This document shows, one piece after another, positions 1 to 7,488 of a stretch of 43,500 nt of DNA. The notes under the pieces were generated by a model. That model searched no databases, was not told where the DNA came from, and saw only the letters and a list, made by a program, of their open reading frames with translations. Within the stretch, counting starts at the first letter, position 1. Every line of letters begins with the position of its first letter. Both the position numbers and the translations under genes were made by a program. The stretch is from Actinomadura hibisca NBRC 15177 (GTDB lineage: Bacteria > Actinomycetota > Actinomycetes > Streptosporangiales > Streptosporangiaceae), in NCBI RefSeq assembly GCF_001552635.1, contig NZ_BCRO01000103.1, positions 1 to 43,500 on the forward strand, given 5' to 3'.

Positions 1-601
1 GACGTCCCCCCAGGAAACACAGCCGCTTTCGCCGCAGGCGACCCACCGACTCAATCTGTGGGGGTGTACACGAGACCAACAACCTCAACCCGCGCCCCGC
101 ACCCGACCAACAACCCCAGCCCGCGCAGGGTTAAGGCCACGTGCCCAACGACCCCAGCCCGCGCGGGTTTCTCCACCTGACCAGCAACCCCAACCCCGCG
201 CCCCGCGCCCGATCAACAACCCCCGCCCCGCGCAGGTTGGTGCAGATATCCAGCACCCCCAGCCCGCGCGAGTTTTCCGCACCCGACACTGACCATCGGG
301 AGCGTCCCTCCGCTGCGGTGCCGGGCCGTGCGGCCCCGCGATGATCAGAGCAACGGCGTCACCCGATCTCTGATTCCGCACCACAGGCCATCGCAGGACG
401 GCCGGGGCAGTTCGGGCAGGCGTCCCGCCCTCACCCGCGAGGCGCGGTGACGCAGTGACGCAGTGACGCGGTGAGACGCCCCGCGCGTGCCCGTCCCGCC
501 GCTCAGATCGTTTCCTTGAGGAACCGGTAAGCAAGGGGAACCCCCCTCCTCCGAACCGACCGGCCCCACCGCATCGGTGCGATGGAGCCGGTAGCGGGGT
601 G
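1..601. repeat. Gene-free leader with degenerate C-rich repeats
   Basis: No credible gene is seen. From about 70 to 290 the plus strand carries at least six imperfect copies of a roughly 31-38 base C-rich unit, readable as gaccaacaaccccagcccgc followed by a variable GC-rich tail (near 75, 107, 142, 178, 210 and 250). The same unit recurs at the right end of the window (about 43365-43490). Copies differ by substitutions and by their tails, so this is neither a CRISPR array nor a simple satellite. A second, unrelated 8-base tandem repeat (gtgacgca) lies at 447-478. The remainder up to the phosphotransferase stop at 602 shows nothing recognisable. Confidence 0.7.
447..478. repeat. 8-bp tandem repeat, three copies plus a degenerate fourth
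   Basis: The units gtgacgca, gtgacgca, gtgacgcg and gtgagacg follow one another without gaps at 447, 455, 463 and 471. Eight bases is not a multiple of three and no gene covers it. It may be a slippage-prone microsatellite; no function can be assigned. Confidence 0.75.
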
Positions 602-1480
602 TCAGCGGGTCCGGTAGTTCACCCAGGCCCGTCCCGCTTCGGCGGCTTGGGCACGGAAACCCCTTGCTTCGTCGGGGCCGTAGAGCGCCTTGTACTCGCG
701 GAACAGGCTCCACAGTGCCGCGAGTCCGGTGACGGCGTCAGCGGGTGCGGTGGTCCAGCCGGGATGGGTGTTCACCAGAGCCTCGGCCTGGGCGGGAGTG
801 TGTCCGGCCTCGATGAGGCGGGGTACCAGGAACGCCGCGTCGATCCAGGACGCGCCCGCGCAGGCGAACGCCCAGTCGACCACCTTCACGCCACCGGTGG
901 TGACCTGGAAGTTGCCGGGGTGCGGGTCGTAGTGCACCAGGAACGGTCCGGCCGCCGTCTCCGGGACGAACCCGGCCACGGCCTCGGCGTACATCGCCCA
1001 GTGCGCACCGGGGAGCTGCTTGTCCGCCAGGGCGGCGGCCTTGTCCTGGAGCGCTGCCAGGTTGTCGGCCACCGGGGGCATGCTCTTCTCCCCGGTGCGC
1101 AAGGAGTTGAGCCGCCGCAGGGCAGCCAGGACGCCGGGAAGGTCGGGTGAGCCGGGCGACAGATCGGCGTCGCGGCCGTCCAGGTGCTCCAGCAGCAGCG
1201 ACACCCAGCCCTCGGACTCGATCGACCACAGCAGCCGGGGTGCGGGCGTGGTCTCGCTGAGCGTCTGGTTGGCGGTGCGCTCGCGTCGGTACAGCCGGAC
1301 GGCGGGGTGGTCGGCCGGGATCGCCTTGAAGAAGAGCAGGCAGTCGGCGGTGTGCAGACGCGCCGTCAACCCCGGCATCAGCCCGCCGGTGATCGGCTCG
1401 GCCTTGACGATCTGACCGCACCGGACTTCGATCGCGGCACGGTGCGACTCGGGAACGGCGTCCCAGCGCAGAGCGGGCAT
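602..1480 (-). CDS. APH-fold phosphotransferase
   Basis: A 292-residue protein of the aminoglycoside phosphotransferase/choline kinase fold, expected to transfer the ATP gamma-phosphate to a small hydroxyl substrate in the cytoplasm. The catalytic loop reads HYDPHPGN, equivalent to the family's HGDLHPGN, and is followed by the metal-binding VVDW (DFG-like) motif; the ATP-site lysine is probably in LLFFKAIP. The ATG at 1480 is chosen because it lies 2 nt after the stop of the upstream gene (1483), so the two are co-transcribed. The longer open frame reaching 1786 would run through that gene and is rejected. The substrate is unknown; its place beside an XRE/DUF6879 locus suggests a regulatory or accessory role rather than classical drug resistance. 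Confidence 0.85.
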   Translation of the reverse strand: MPALRWDAVPESHRAAIEVRCGQIVKAEPITGGLMPGLTARLHTADCLLFFKAIPADHPAVRLYRRERTANQTLSETTPAPRLLWSIESEGWVSLLLEHLDGRDADLSPGSPDLPGVLAALRRLNSLRTGEKSMPPVADNLAALQDKAAALADKQLPGAHWAMYAEAVAGFVPETAAGPFLVHYDPHPGNFQVTTGGVKVVDWAFACAGASWIDAAFLVPRLIEAGHTPAQAEALVNTHPGWTTAPADAVTGLAALWSLFREYKALYGPDEARGFRAQAAEAGRAWVNYRTR

Positions 1481-1482
1481 CG

Positions 1483-1968
1483 TCAGACTTCCTTCGGGTC
1501 GTCGAAGCAACCGGCGTAGCACTGGCTGCACTTGCTGGAAGGAACCCACAGCTCGGGGTCCACCTCGATCCCGGCCGCCCGCATGGCGGCGACCGTGGCG
1601 CCGATCGCCTCGGCCTCGCGTGTGGTCGCGCCGATCGTGGCGGGGTCGGTGGGGGCGTGGTGGATGAACCTGTCCGCCACGCGCTCGCAGAACGCCGCGT
1701 ACTCGCGGGTGTGCAGGATGAAGGCGTGCCAGCCGATGTCCACGGTCTCCGAGGGCGACAGACCGGTGCCGGGATTGAGCGCGCACGCCTGGAGGAAGCC
1801 CAGGGCCTGGACCATGATGCGTTCGGCGAAGTGCTCGGACACGTTGCGTTCCCCGCAGATCCGGCCTACCAGGCGAGCCATCAACTCCGCAGGGATCAGG
1901 GACGCGGGGTCCTCGCTGTGCGCGGCCTTGGTCGGTCGTTGCGCGGTGACGGTCACGGACTCCTCCAT
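1483..1968 (-). CDS. Glycine-rich domain-like (GRDP-type) protein
   Basis: A 161-residue cytoplasmic protein. The core reads DIGWHAFILHTREYAAFCERV followed shortly by FIHH. This pattern, with Asp, Trp-His, a second His and a downstream His pair, is typical of actinobacterial proteins annotated as glycine-rich domain-containing-like. The C-terminus carries a CxxC..C cluster (CSQCYAGC, residues about 146-153) that could bind metal. The biochemical role is unknown. The ATG at 1968 follows a 140-nt gap after the XRE gene, and the phosphotransferase begins 2 nt downstream, so these two form a unit that probably has its own promoter in the gap. A GTTGAAC direct repeat lies 125 nt upstream. Confidence 0.75.
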   Translation of the reverse strand: MEESVTVTAQRPTKAAHSEDPASLIPAELMARLVGRICGERNVSEHFAERIMVQALGFLQACALNPGTGLSPSETVDIGWHAFILHTREYAAFCERVADRFIHHAPTDPATIGATTREAEAIGATVAAMRAAGIEVDPELWVPSSKCSQCYAGCFDDPKEV

Positions 1969-2092
1969 GAGCCTTAGGGCACGGCTGGTCGCCGTACCTG
2001 GAAGCTCCGACCGGTCGTGCCCGCCGCGTGGCGTGGTCTGTCGAAGCCCATGGCTTGGACGCTAGGAGCGTTCGATCGAGCCGATCCAGGAA

Positions 2093-2108
2093 GTTGAACG
2101 ATGTTGAA
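2093..2108 (-). promoter_or_regulatory. Candidate operator, GTTGAAC direct repeat (site 1)
   Basis: The plus strand reads GTTGAACGATGTTGAA, two GTTGAA half-sites spaced exactly 10 bp (one helical turn). It abuts the XRE stop codon and lies in the gap before the two-gene unit starting at 1968. Fourteen of sixteen bases match the site at 3877-3892, which precedes the other unit of the locus. Assignment to the XRE regulator is inferred from position and repetition only. Confidence 0.45.
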
Positions 2109-2954
2109 TCAGTCGGTGGTGGCCAGTTCGGTCATCGCCTGAGTGATGAGGCCCCGAGCGGCCCGGCCGTATACGGCGGATGAGGCCAGCCGATCGAAGG
2201 CCCTGCGGTACACGGCTATCTCGCGGGGTTGCGTGAGCCGGACCTCCGCCGACACCGTCTCGAAGATGACCTCGCGGTCGTCCATGATCCAGAATCCGTG
2301 CAGCGGAAAGAACCCGTGTTCCGCGCGGGTGGGGATGATTCCCAAATGCAGGCGAGGAAGGGAGGAGAGTGCAAGGAGTCGATCCAGCTGCCCTCGGATG
2401 ACGTCGACGGGAACGACTCCGATGGTCAGTGCCGTTTGGGTGACCACCATGTGGAATTTCCTGTCGCCCTGATAGAGGATTCCCTGCCGTTCCATGCGAG
2501 CCTGTACGCCCGCCTCGACATCATCGGGCAGGCGATGGAAGTCGACGGTCATGGACAGCATCGCATGGGCGTACTCGGCCGTCTGGAGCAGGCCGGGCAC
2601 GAACATGGGCTCGAAGACGCGAAAGAACTTTGTCTTCGCCTCCAGTTGAACGCTGGCGTTCTGGCGTCGTCGCGTTCCTGAACGAAGTTGCCTGCGCCAC
2701 TCCACGAACATCGTGTCGATGGAGCGGACGGTGGCTATCAGATCCTCAAGTTCGTGCTCGGCGTCGCAGGCGGTGCACCACTTGCGAACATGCTCTTCGG
2801 AAATGTTGATCGTGCCATGTTCGATCTTGGAGACGAGGGTGTAATGCCAGCCGGCCTGAGCGGCCAGCGCCCTGCCCGTCAGGCCGACGTCCTTGCGAAT
2901 GTCTCGCAGGCGGGCTCCAAGGGCTTCTCGGGCTTGACGAGCAGGGGTGGACAC
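2109..2954 (-). CDS. XRE-family HTH regulator with DUF5753 (Scr1/WhiJ type)
   Basis: A 281-residue regulator. Residues about 10-65 form a Cro/C1-type helix-turn-helix (LGARLRDIRKDVGLTGRALA.. then HYTLVSKIEHG). The rest is the DUF5753 domain, recognisable by EPMFVPGLLQTAEYA and by VVTQTALTIG..VIRGQLDRLL. Proteins of this class in Streptomyces and relatives work with small partner proteins (DUF397, BldB-like, DUF6879), and NCBI calls them Scr1-family antitoxin-like regulators. Here the start is GTG, 9 nt after the DUF6879 stop, so the three upstream genes form one operon. No toxin was identified. The regulator may autoregulate through the GTTGAAC elements at 3877 and 2093. Confidence 0.9.
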   Translation of the reverse strand: MSTPARQAREALGARLRDIRKDVGLTGRALAAQAGWHYTLVSKIEHGTINISEEHVRKWCTACDAEHELEDLIATVRSIDTMFVEWRRQLRSGTRRRQNASVQLEAKTKFFRVFEPMFVPGLLQTAEYAHAMLSMTVDFHRLPDDVEAGVQARMERQGILYQGDRKFHMVVTQTALTIGVVPVDVIRGQLDRLLALSSLPRLHLGIIPTRAEHGFFPLHGFWIMDDREVIFETVSAEVRLTQPREIAVYRRAFDRLASSAVYGRAARGLITQAMTELATTD

Positions 2955-2963
2955 GTGGAGAGG

Positions 2964-3479
2964 CTACCGGCTCACGTACTGAGCGAAGGGCACAGCCCTG
3001 GGCCAAGCGACATCGCGCACGGCCCGGTAACGGGCCAGGGCTTCTGGGTCCTGCTCCACCGCGAACCCCGCCGAACGGCCATCTGCTTTGAAAAGGCTGA
3101 GAACGAGTCGATCGTCATCCAGCAGCCAGCAATCTTCGTCCGGCAACGGAATGTCCGCCGCCAGGTCGCGCGGTAGATACCGAACATCCTCCCCGGCTGA
3201 GACGTTGAGCGGTGTGACGCTGATGCTCCATCGCGTGTATTCCGTATGGGGCTCGGTCACCAAGCGGACGCGTTGGACCTCGACACCACTTTCGGTCAGC
3301 TCGCGAATGAACTTGAGCCAGTCTTCCAGCCAGGCGAAGTCGTCGGCCTCGCCGTTCCGCCACCGGGCTAGCGGAGCCTCTTCGAACTCCACGTTGTAGG
3401 TGTCGCGCAACTCCAGATGCCATGCTCGTCTGGCTGAACGAAGCATGGTTTGGAACTGGTGGTATTCGATTGGCTCCAT
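2964..3479 (-). CDS. DUF6879 family protein
   Basis: A 171-residue cytoplasmic protein of unknown biochemical function, matching the DUF6879 pattern: an N-terminal FQTMLRSARRAWHLELRDTY, a central block with EDWLKFIRELTESGVEVQRVRLVTEP and YTRWSI, and a C-terminal DDDRLVLSLF followed by an Asp-rich stretch. These proteins are commonly encoded beside XRE-DUF5753 regulators in actinobacteria and are thought to be their partners. The ATG at 3479 is preferred because the longer frame to 3959 would overlap the upstream gene. Spacing is 8 nt to the upstream gene and 9 nt to the XRE gene. Confidence 0.85.
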   Translation of the reverse strand: MEPIEYHQFQTMLRSARRAWHLELRDTYNVEFEEAPLARWRNGEADDFAWLEDWLKFIRELTESGVEVQRVRLVTEPHTEYTRWSISVTPLNVSAGEDVRYLPRDLAADIPLPDEDCWLLDDDRLVLSLFKADGRSAGFAVEQDPEALARYRAVRDVAWPRAVPFAQYVSR

Positions 3480-3487
3480 GTAACTCC

Positions 3488-3856
3488 TCACACCAGCAGG
3501 GCCATGGCCTTCCTGGGGATCTCCACGCAGGTTTCGTGGTCCGGGATGTCCATCTGTTGAAGAATGTCGTCGTCCGGTACGCGGACGCCCTTGATGATGT
3601 AGTTGCCCTTGTCGTTGACGTGGACGATGGGCGGTGCCAGGTTCACGACCTCCCCGCTCATGCCGTCCTTGGCGAGATGGGTCATCAGGCGCGGGGGCAC
3701 CTCCACGAGGGTCTCGTCGTCGGACAGGTCGAGACGGCTGATCAGTTCGGAGTCCGTGACGATCCAGCCCTGGACGATGTACGAGTCGCGAGCGGTCGCG
3801 TACAACGTGGGGCTCTGGCCGCTGGTCGTTTCCTTGCCCAGGAACACCAGGCGCAT
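3488..3856 (-). CDS. Small acidic protein with an internal duplication
   Basis: A 122-residue protein without a family I can name. It is two copies of one module with a 60-residue period. Residues 26-61 (starting YIVQGWIVTD) align without gaps to residues 86-121 (starting YIIKGVRVPD), with 14 of 36 positions identical, including the Y-I-x-x-G start, the D-x-x-D-x-E-T core and the V-E-[VI]-P near the end. It has no signal peptide, membrane segment or obvious catalytic residues. It is the first gene of the operon with DUF6879 and the XRE regulator, and a GTTGAAC direct repeat sits 20 nt before its ATG. A partner or binding module of the regulatory system is the simplest reading. Confidence 0.8.
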   Translation of the reverse strand: MRLVFLGKETTSGQSPTLYATARDSYIVQGWIVTDSELISRLDLSDDETLVEVPPRLMTHLAKDGMSGEVVNLAPPIVHVNDKGNYIIKGVRVPDDDILQQMDIPDHETCVEIPRKAMALLV

Positions 3857-3876
3857 GATCGGTCCTCTCCACGTGC

Positions 3877-3892
3877 GTTGAACGAAGTTGCA
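3877..3892 (-). promoter_or_regulatory. Candidate operator, GTTGAAC direct repeat (site 2)
   Basis: The plus strand reads GTTGAACGAAGTTGCA, 14 of 16 bases identical to the site at 2093-2108 and with the same 10-bp half-site spacing. It lies 20 nt before the ATG of the first gene of the XRE operon, where a bound regulator would block transcription or translation. Binding is inferred. Confidence 0.45.
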
Positions 3893-4039
3893 CAGTGACC
3901 GTGATGGTCGAACGTCTCGCCCGGACCGTCAAGGGGGAGTTGCAGGCGGCGGGCAACAATTTCGGGGTGGGGTGCGTCCAAGCGGGTGGGGCGGCATGAT
4001 CTTAGGGCTGCCTCGACGCCCCCCCCGGAGGGACACCGA

Positions 4040-6151
4040 ATGGCCGAACCCCTGCTGCCCGACGATCCCACCCGCGTCGGGAGCTACGAGCTGCTCGGCC
4101 GTCTCGGTGACGGTGGGCAAGGGTCGGTCTATCTCGGCCAAAGCCCCGGCGGGCAGCAGGTCGCCGTCAAGTTGCTGCACGCCCGGCTCAGCCGCGACCC
4201 CCAAGCCCGGTCGCGGTTCGTGCGTGAACTGGAAGTCGCCGAGCGCGTCTCCGGGTTCTGCACCGCGCAAGTGCTGGACGCCGACATCGACGGTGATCGG
4301 CCCTACATCGTCAGCGAATTCGTGGACGGTCCCTCGCTCACCGATCTCGTGCGCGAGCGCGGGCCCATGGACGCCGGGGCGCTGCTCCGGCTCGCCATCG
4401 GCACCGCCACCGCCCTCGCCGCCATCCACCGCGCCGGGATCGTGCACCGCGACTTCAAGCCGCCCAACGTCCTGATCGGGCGGGACGGCGCGCGCGTCAT
4501 CGACTTCGGGATCGCGCGGGCGCTGGACTCCGCCGCCCTCACCGCCACCAGCCAGGTCGTCGGCACCCCCGCCTACATGGCGCCCGAGCAGATCGCGGGC
4601 GGTGCGATCGGGCCCGCCGCCGACGTCTTCGCCTGGGGCGGGACGATGTTGTTCGCCGCCACCGGGCGCGTCCCGTTCGGCGGCGACTCCATCCCGGCTG
4701 TGCTCCACGCCGTGCTGAACGCCGAGGCCGACGTGCGTGCGTTGCCCGGCCCCCTCGCCGCGCTGGTCGGGTCCTGCCTGGCCAAGGATTCCGCGCGGCG
4801 GCCGACGAGCGCGCAGGTCGTGACGCGGCTGCTCGGCCTGGTCGGCGCGCAGGACGTCGAAACCGCTCTTGCGCCCGGTGCCACGCTCGTCTTGTCCGCC
4901 TCTGACAAGGGGCTGTTCCCCTCGCAGCTCACCCAGCCGTCCGTGCAACCGCAGCGGCGCAGAGTGCGTGCGGCGGTGCTGGCGGTCGGGGCCGTCGCCG
5001 CTGTGATCGTCGTGCCGGTCGTGCTGCTGAATTCAGGCGGCGGCAAGGGGACGGCAGGGGCCAAGGGTGCCACCAAGACCGTCAAGGTCGCGTTCATGGG
5101 CCCGTTGACGGGTGACACGGCCCACCTCGGCGTCCCCATGCGCGACGGGGCCCGAGCGGCGGTCCAGGCCCACAACGACAAGAACCCCGCCGTCCGCGCC
5201 CAGCTCGTGGAGTTCGACACCCGGGGCAACGCGGACGTGGCGCAGATGGCGGCCCGCCGGGCCGTGGACTCCGGTGTGGTCGCCGTCGTCGGGCCCTCCC
5301 TCAGCGCCGAGACCAACGCCGCCGTTCCCGTCCTGGAGCAGGCCGGGATTCCCAGCGTCTCGCCCGCCGCCTCCAACCCCACGCTGGTCGAACGGGGCTG
5401 GAAGACCTGGCACGCCGTCGTCCCCGACGCCAAGGTCGCCGCCGCCGCGCTCGGCGACCTGGCCGCCAAGCAGGGCAAGGGGAAGAAGGCGCTGCTGGTC
5501 GAGGACGAGCAGGTCTACTCCCAGACCGTCGCCAACCAGGTGTTCGCGCGGCTCGGCCTGGCCGGGGTGGTCCCCAAGCGGATCTCGGTCAGGACCGAGG
5601 ACACCGACTTCGGCGCGGCCGTCGCGGAGATGAAGAAGTCCGGCGCCGACAGCGTCGTCTACGGCGGGAACTACCCCGAAGCGGCGCGGCTGGTGAAGCA
5701 GGCCCGCGCCGCCGGGGTGACGGCCCGCTTCTTCCTGTCCGACGCCGCCCTGGACAAGGTCTACATCGAGCGGGCCGGGCGGCAGGCCGCCGAGGGCACC
5801 GTCTTCACCTGCTCCTGCCTGCTCGCCGGGCAGCGCGCGCCGGACTCCGCCGTGCCCGGGTACGCGAAGTTCACCGACGCGTTCGCCAAGGTCAGCCGGG
5901 AGCGCCCGCCCGCCTACGCCGCCGACGGCTACGACGCGGCGGGCGTCCTCATGGCGACGCTCGCCGACCGCAAGGACACCGCCAAGGCGATCAACAACGC
6001 GCTGCGCGAGGTCAACTACACCGGCGGCGTCACCCCGCGCGTCCGGTTCACCGACAAGGGCGAGATCATCGACGGCGCCGTCTACGCCTACCGGGCCCGC
6101 GACGGCGAACTCGACCTGCTCGGTGAGGCCGGGAAGGTCACGAACCCCTGA
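4040..6151 (+). CDS. Receptor-like Ser/Thr kinase with periplasmic-binding ectodomain
   Basis: A 703-residue type-I-like membrane kinase. Residues 15-270 are a Hanks-type kinase domain: glycine loop GRLGDGGQGSV (20-30), catalytic Lys44 in VAVK, HRDFKPPN (136-143), DFG (155-157) and APE (181-183). A short linker precedes one membrane helix (about 310-330). Residues about 346-703 are an extracellular branched-chain-amino-acid-type substrate-binding domain (Peripla_BP_6 type), starting VKVAFMGPLTGDTAHLG. It should phosphorylate cytoplasmic targets in response to a bound extracellular ligand. The ATG at 4040 has a GGAGG seven bases upstream (4027-4031); an in-frame upstream start at 3986 lacks one. 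Its 3' end overlaps the convergent methyltransferase by 14 nt. The architecture is known in actinobacteria; the ligand is not evident. Confidence 0.92.
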   Translation: MAEPLLPDDPTRVGSYELLGRLGDGGQGSVYLGQSPGGQQVAVKLLHARLSRDPQARSRFVRELEVAERVSGFCTAQVLDADIDGDRPYIVSEFVDGPSLTDLVRERGPMDAGALLRLAIGTATALAAIHRAGIVHRDFKPPNVLIGRDGARVIDFGIARALDSAALTATSQVVGTPAYMAPEQIAGGAIGPAADVFAWGGTMLFAATGRVPFGGDSIPAVLHAVLNAEADVRALPGPLAALVGSCLAKDSARRPTSAQVVTRLLGLVGAQDVETALAPGATLVLSASDKGLFPSQLTQPSVQPQRRRVRAAVLAVGAVAAVIVVPVVLLNSGGGKGTAGAKGATKTVKVAFMGPLTGDTAHLGVPMRDGARAAVQAHNDKNPAVRAQLVEFDTRGNADVAQMAARRAVDSGVVAVVGPSLSAETNAAVPVLEQAGIPSVSPAASNPTLVERGWKTWHAVVPDAKVAAAALGDLAAKQGKGKKALLVEDEQVYSQTVANQVFARLGLAGVVPKRISVRTEDTDFGAAVAEMKKSGADSVVYGGNYPEAARLVKQARAAGVTARFFLSDAALDKVYIERAGRQAAEGTVFTCSCLLAGQRAPDSAVPGYAKFTDAFAKVSRERPPAYAADGYDAAGVLMATLADRKDTAKAINNALREVNYTGGVTPRVRFTDKGEIIDGAVYAYRARDGELDLLGEAGKVTNP

Positions 6152-6971
6152 GCAGGTTCGCGCGCTGGCGGGCGGCCTCGTAGAGCACCACGGTCGCGGC
6201 GTTGGCCGCGTTCAGGGAGCTGGCCGCGCCGGTGATCGGGATGCGCGCCATCACGTCGCACTCCTCGCGCCACCCCGCGCTGAGCCCGGCCGTCTCGTTG
6301 CCGATGGCCAGCAGGACCGGGCCCGTGAGGTCCAGGTCGGCGATGTCGGCCGTGCCGTGCTCGTCGGTGCCGACGATCGTGAGCGGCACGCCCTGCGCGC
6401 GCACGTCGGCCGCCCACTGGAGCACCTCGCGGTGCGAGCGGGACCGCACCACCGGCACGGCGAACAACGAGCCGGTGGACGCGCGCACCGACTTCGGGTC
6501 GTACGGGTCGGCCGCGTGCCCGGTCACGAACACGCCCGCCCCGCCGAACGCGTCGGCCGACCGGACCATCGAGCCGATGTTGCCGGGCGTGGTCGGCCGG
6601 TCGAACACCAGCCCCAGGAAGTCGGGACCTGCGGTGACGCGGGCCGGATCGTCCTCCGGCAGCCCGACGACGGCCAGCAGCTCCGGCACGTCCTCGTCCT
6701 TGTCGCTCAGCTCGCCGATCAGCTCCGGCGTCATCGCGACGTGCTCGCCGCCCGCCGCGTCGAGCAGCTCCGACGCCCACCGCGACAGGGAACGTTCGGC
6801 GTTGTAGATCAGGGCGCGCACCGGCCAGCCGTGCTCGACCGCCAGCGTGATCGGCCGGACCCCCTGCACCAGGAACTCGCCCGCGCGCTGCCGCTTGTTG
6901 CGGTTGCCCAGCAGCGCCTGCCACTGCTGGAAGCGCGCGTTGCGCCGCGTGATCCGCAGTGCCTCGCCCAT
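6138..6971 (-). CDS. TrmH/SpoU-family RNA 2'-O-methyltransferase
   Basis: A 277-residue SPOUT methyltransferase that should use S-adenosylmethionine to methylate ribose 2'-OH in rRNA or tRNA. The three SpoU motifs are clear: motif 1 DRPTTPGNIGSMVRSADAFG, motif 2 LLAIGNETAGLS, and motif 3 IPITGAASSLNAANAATVVLYE, which together form the trefoil-knot cofactor site. The N-terminal part resembles the SpoU substrate-binding domain (RQRAGEFLVQGVRPI). The ATG at 6971 gives the expected length; the longer open frame to 7670 crosses the DUF397 gene and is rejected. The target nucleotide cannot be told from sequence. The gene converges on the kinase, overlapping its last codons by 14 nt. Confidence 0.9.
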   Translation of the reverse strand: MGEALRITRRNARFQQWQALLGNRNKRQRAGEFLVQGVRPITLAVEHGWPVRALIYNAERSLSRWASELLDAAGGEHVAMTPELIGELSDKDEDVPELLAVVGLPEDDPARVTAGPDFLGLVFDRPTTPGNIGSMVRSADAFGGAGVFVTGHAADPYDPKSVRASTGSLFAVPVVRSRSHREVLQWAADVRAQGVPLTIVGTDEHGTADIADLDLTGPVLLAIGNETAGLSAGWREECDVMARIPITGAASSLNAANAATVVLYEAARQRANLLRGS

Positions 6972-7027
6972 CCCACCTGCCTCAACCCTCGCCGTCCGGA
7001 CCGGTCGAGTCTGCCACGGACGGCGGC

Positions 7028-7053
7028 GACCGGGAGGGCGGGCCCTCCCGGTC
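7028..7053 (-). terminator. Terminator-like hairpin after the DUF397 gene
   Basis: A perfect 11-bp inverted repeat, gaccgggaggg at 7028-7038 and ccctcccggtc at 7043-7053, encloses a 4-nt loop. It starts 7 nt beyond the DUF397 stop. There is no T tract, as is common for actinobacterial terminators. Confidence 0.65.
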
Positions 7054-7060
7054 CGCGCGG

Positions 7061-7297
7061 TCAGGCTTCGGCGGGGGGCTCCTCCTCCAGGAGGTCGTCG
7101 AACTCGCCGTCCTTCACGCCCGCGACGAAGGCGTCCCACTCGGCCTCGGTGAAGTAGAGGATGGGGCCTTCCTCGTTCTTGGCGTCCCGCATGACGACGG
7201 CGCGCTCGCCGAAGTCCTTGTGGTTCACCGGCACGTCCTTGCCGTCGATGAACTCGATGATGACGCCGTCGCTGATGAACGGTTCCTGCTCGGTCAC
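7061..7297 (-). CDS. DUF397 domain protein
   Basis: A 78-residue acidic protein. Its second half, RDAKNEEGPILYFTEAEW followed by FVAGVKDGEFD, is the DUF397 signature. Members are small partners of XRE-DUF5753 regulators in actinobacteria and are usually encoded next to them. Here the nearest such regulator is about 4 kb away (2109-2954), so this one is an orphan. The GTG at 7297 is preferred because a GAAGAAGG lies seven bases upstream. It has no signal peptide or membrane segment. Confidence 0.85.
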   Translation of the reverse strand: MTEQEPFISDGVIIEFIDGKDVPVNHKDFGERAVVMRDAKNEEGPILYFTEAEWDAFVAGVKDGEFDDLLEEEPPAEA

Positions 7298-7435
7298 ACG
7301 CACACCTTCTTCGTCCGGTGTTGGTCGCCCACAGCGTAGTGCGAAGGGCCGCGCCGTGGTGGCCCGGTGACGGGCGGTGTCGTGCGGCCGGAGCCGGACG
7401 CGCGGGCGCGCGAGCCCGTTCTCGCGGGCGCGGGG

Positions 7436-7473
7436 GAGCCCCGGCCGCCTTCTGGGAGCTGCGGCCGGGGCTC
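7436..7473 (-). terminator. Terminator hairpin after the S1 protease
   Basis: A perfect 13-bp GC-rich inverted repeat, gagccccggccgc at 7436-7448 and its complement at 7461-7473, with a 12-nt loop. It begins 15 nt beyond the protease stop at 7489. There is no T tract. Confidence 0.75.
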
Positions 7474-7488
7474 CGGTTCGGGGGAGGG

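Noticed and set aside
70..290. CRISPR array in the left-end repeats
   Set aside because: Units are degenerate, unit lengths vary, there are no unique spacers and no cas genes.
602..1480. Antibiotic resistance gene call for the APH-fold protein
   Set aside because: The fold is shared with many metabolic and housekeeping kinases and nothing in the sequence indicates an aminoglycoside substrate.
602..1786. 394-residue start for the phosphotransferase
   Set aside because: The extra N-terminus is Arg/His-rich out-of-frame translation of the upstream gene; the ATG at 1480 gives a standard domain.
2679..2691. A third copy of the tgaacgaagttgc word inside the XRE gene as an operator
   Set aside because: It lies within coding sequence, only 13 bases match and the second half-site is not extended; a match of this length is expected by chance in a window of this size.
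2109..3856. Classical toxin-antitoxin system
   Set aside because: The regulator family is sometimes labelled antitoxin-like, but none of the partner genes shows a toxin fold or catalytic motif.
6141..6160. Terminator at the kinase/methyltransferase junction (6-bp arms CGAACC/GGTTCG)
   Set aside because: Short stem with an 8-nt loop inside coding sequence of both genes; too weak to claim.
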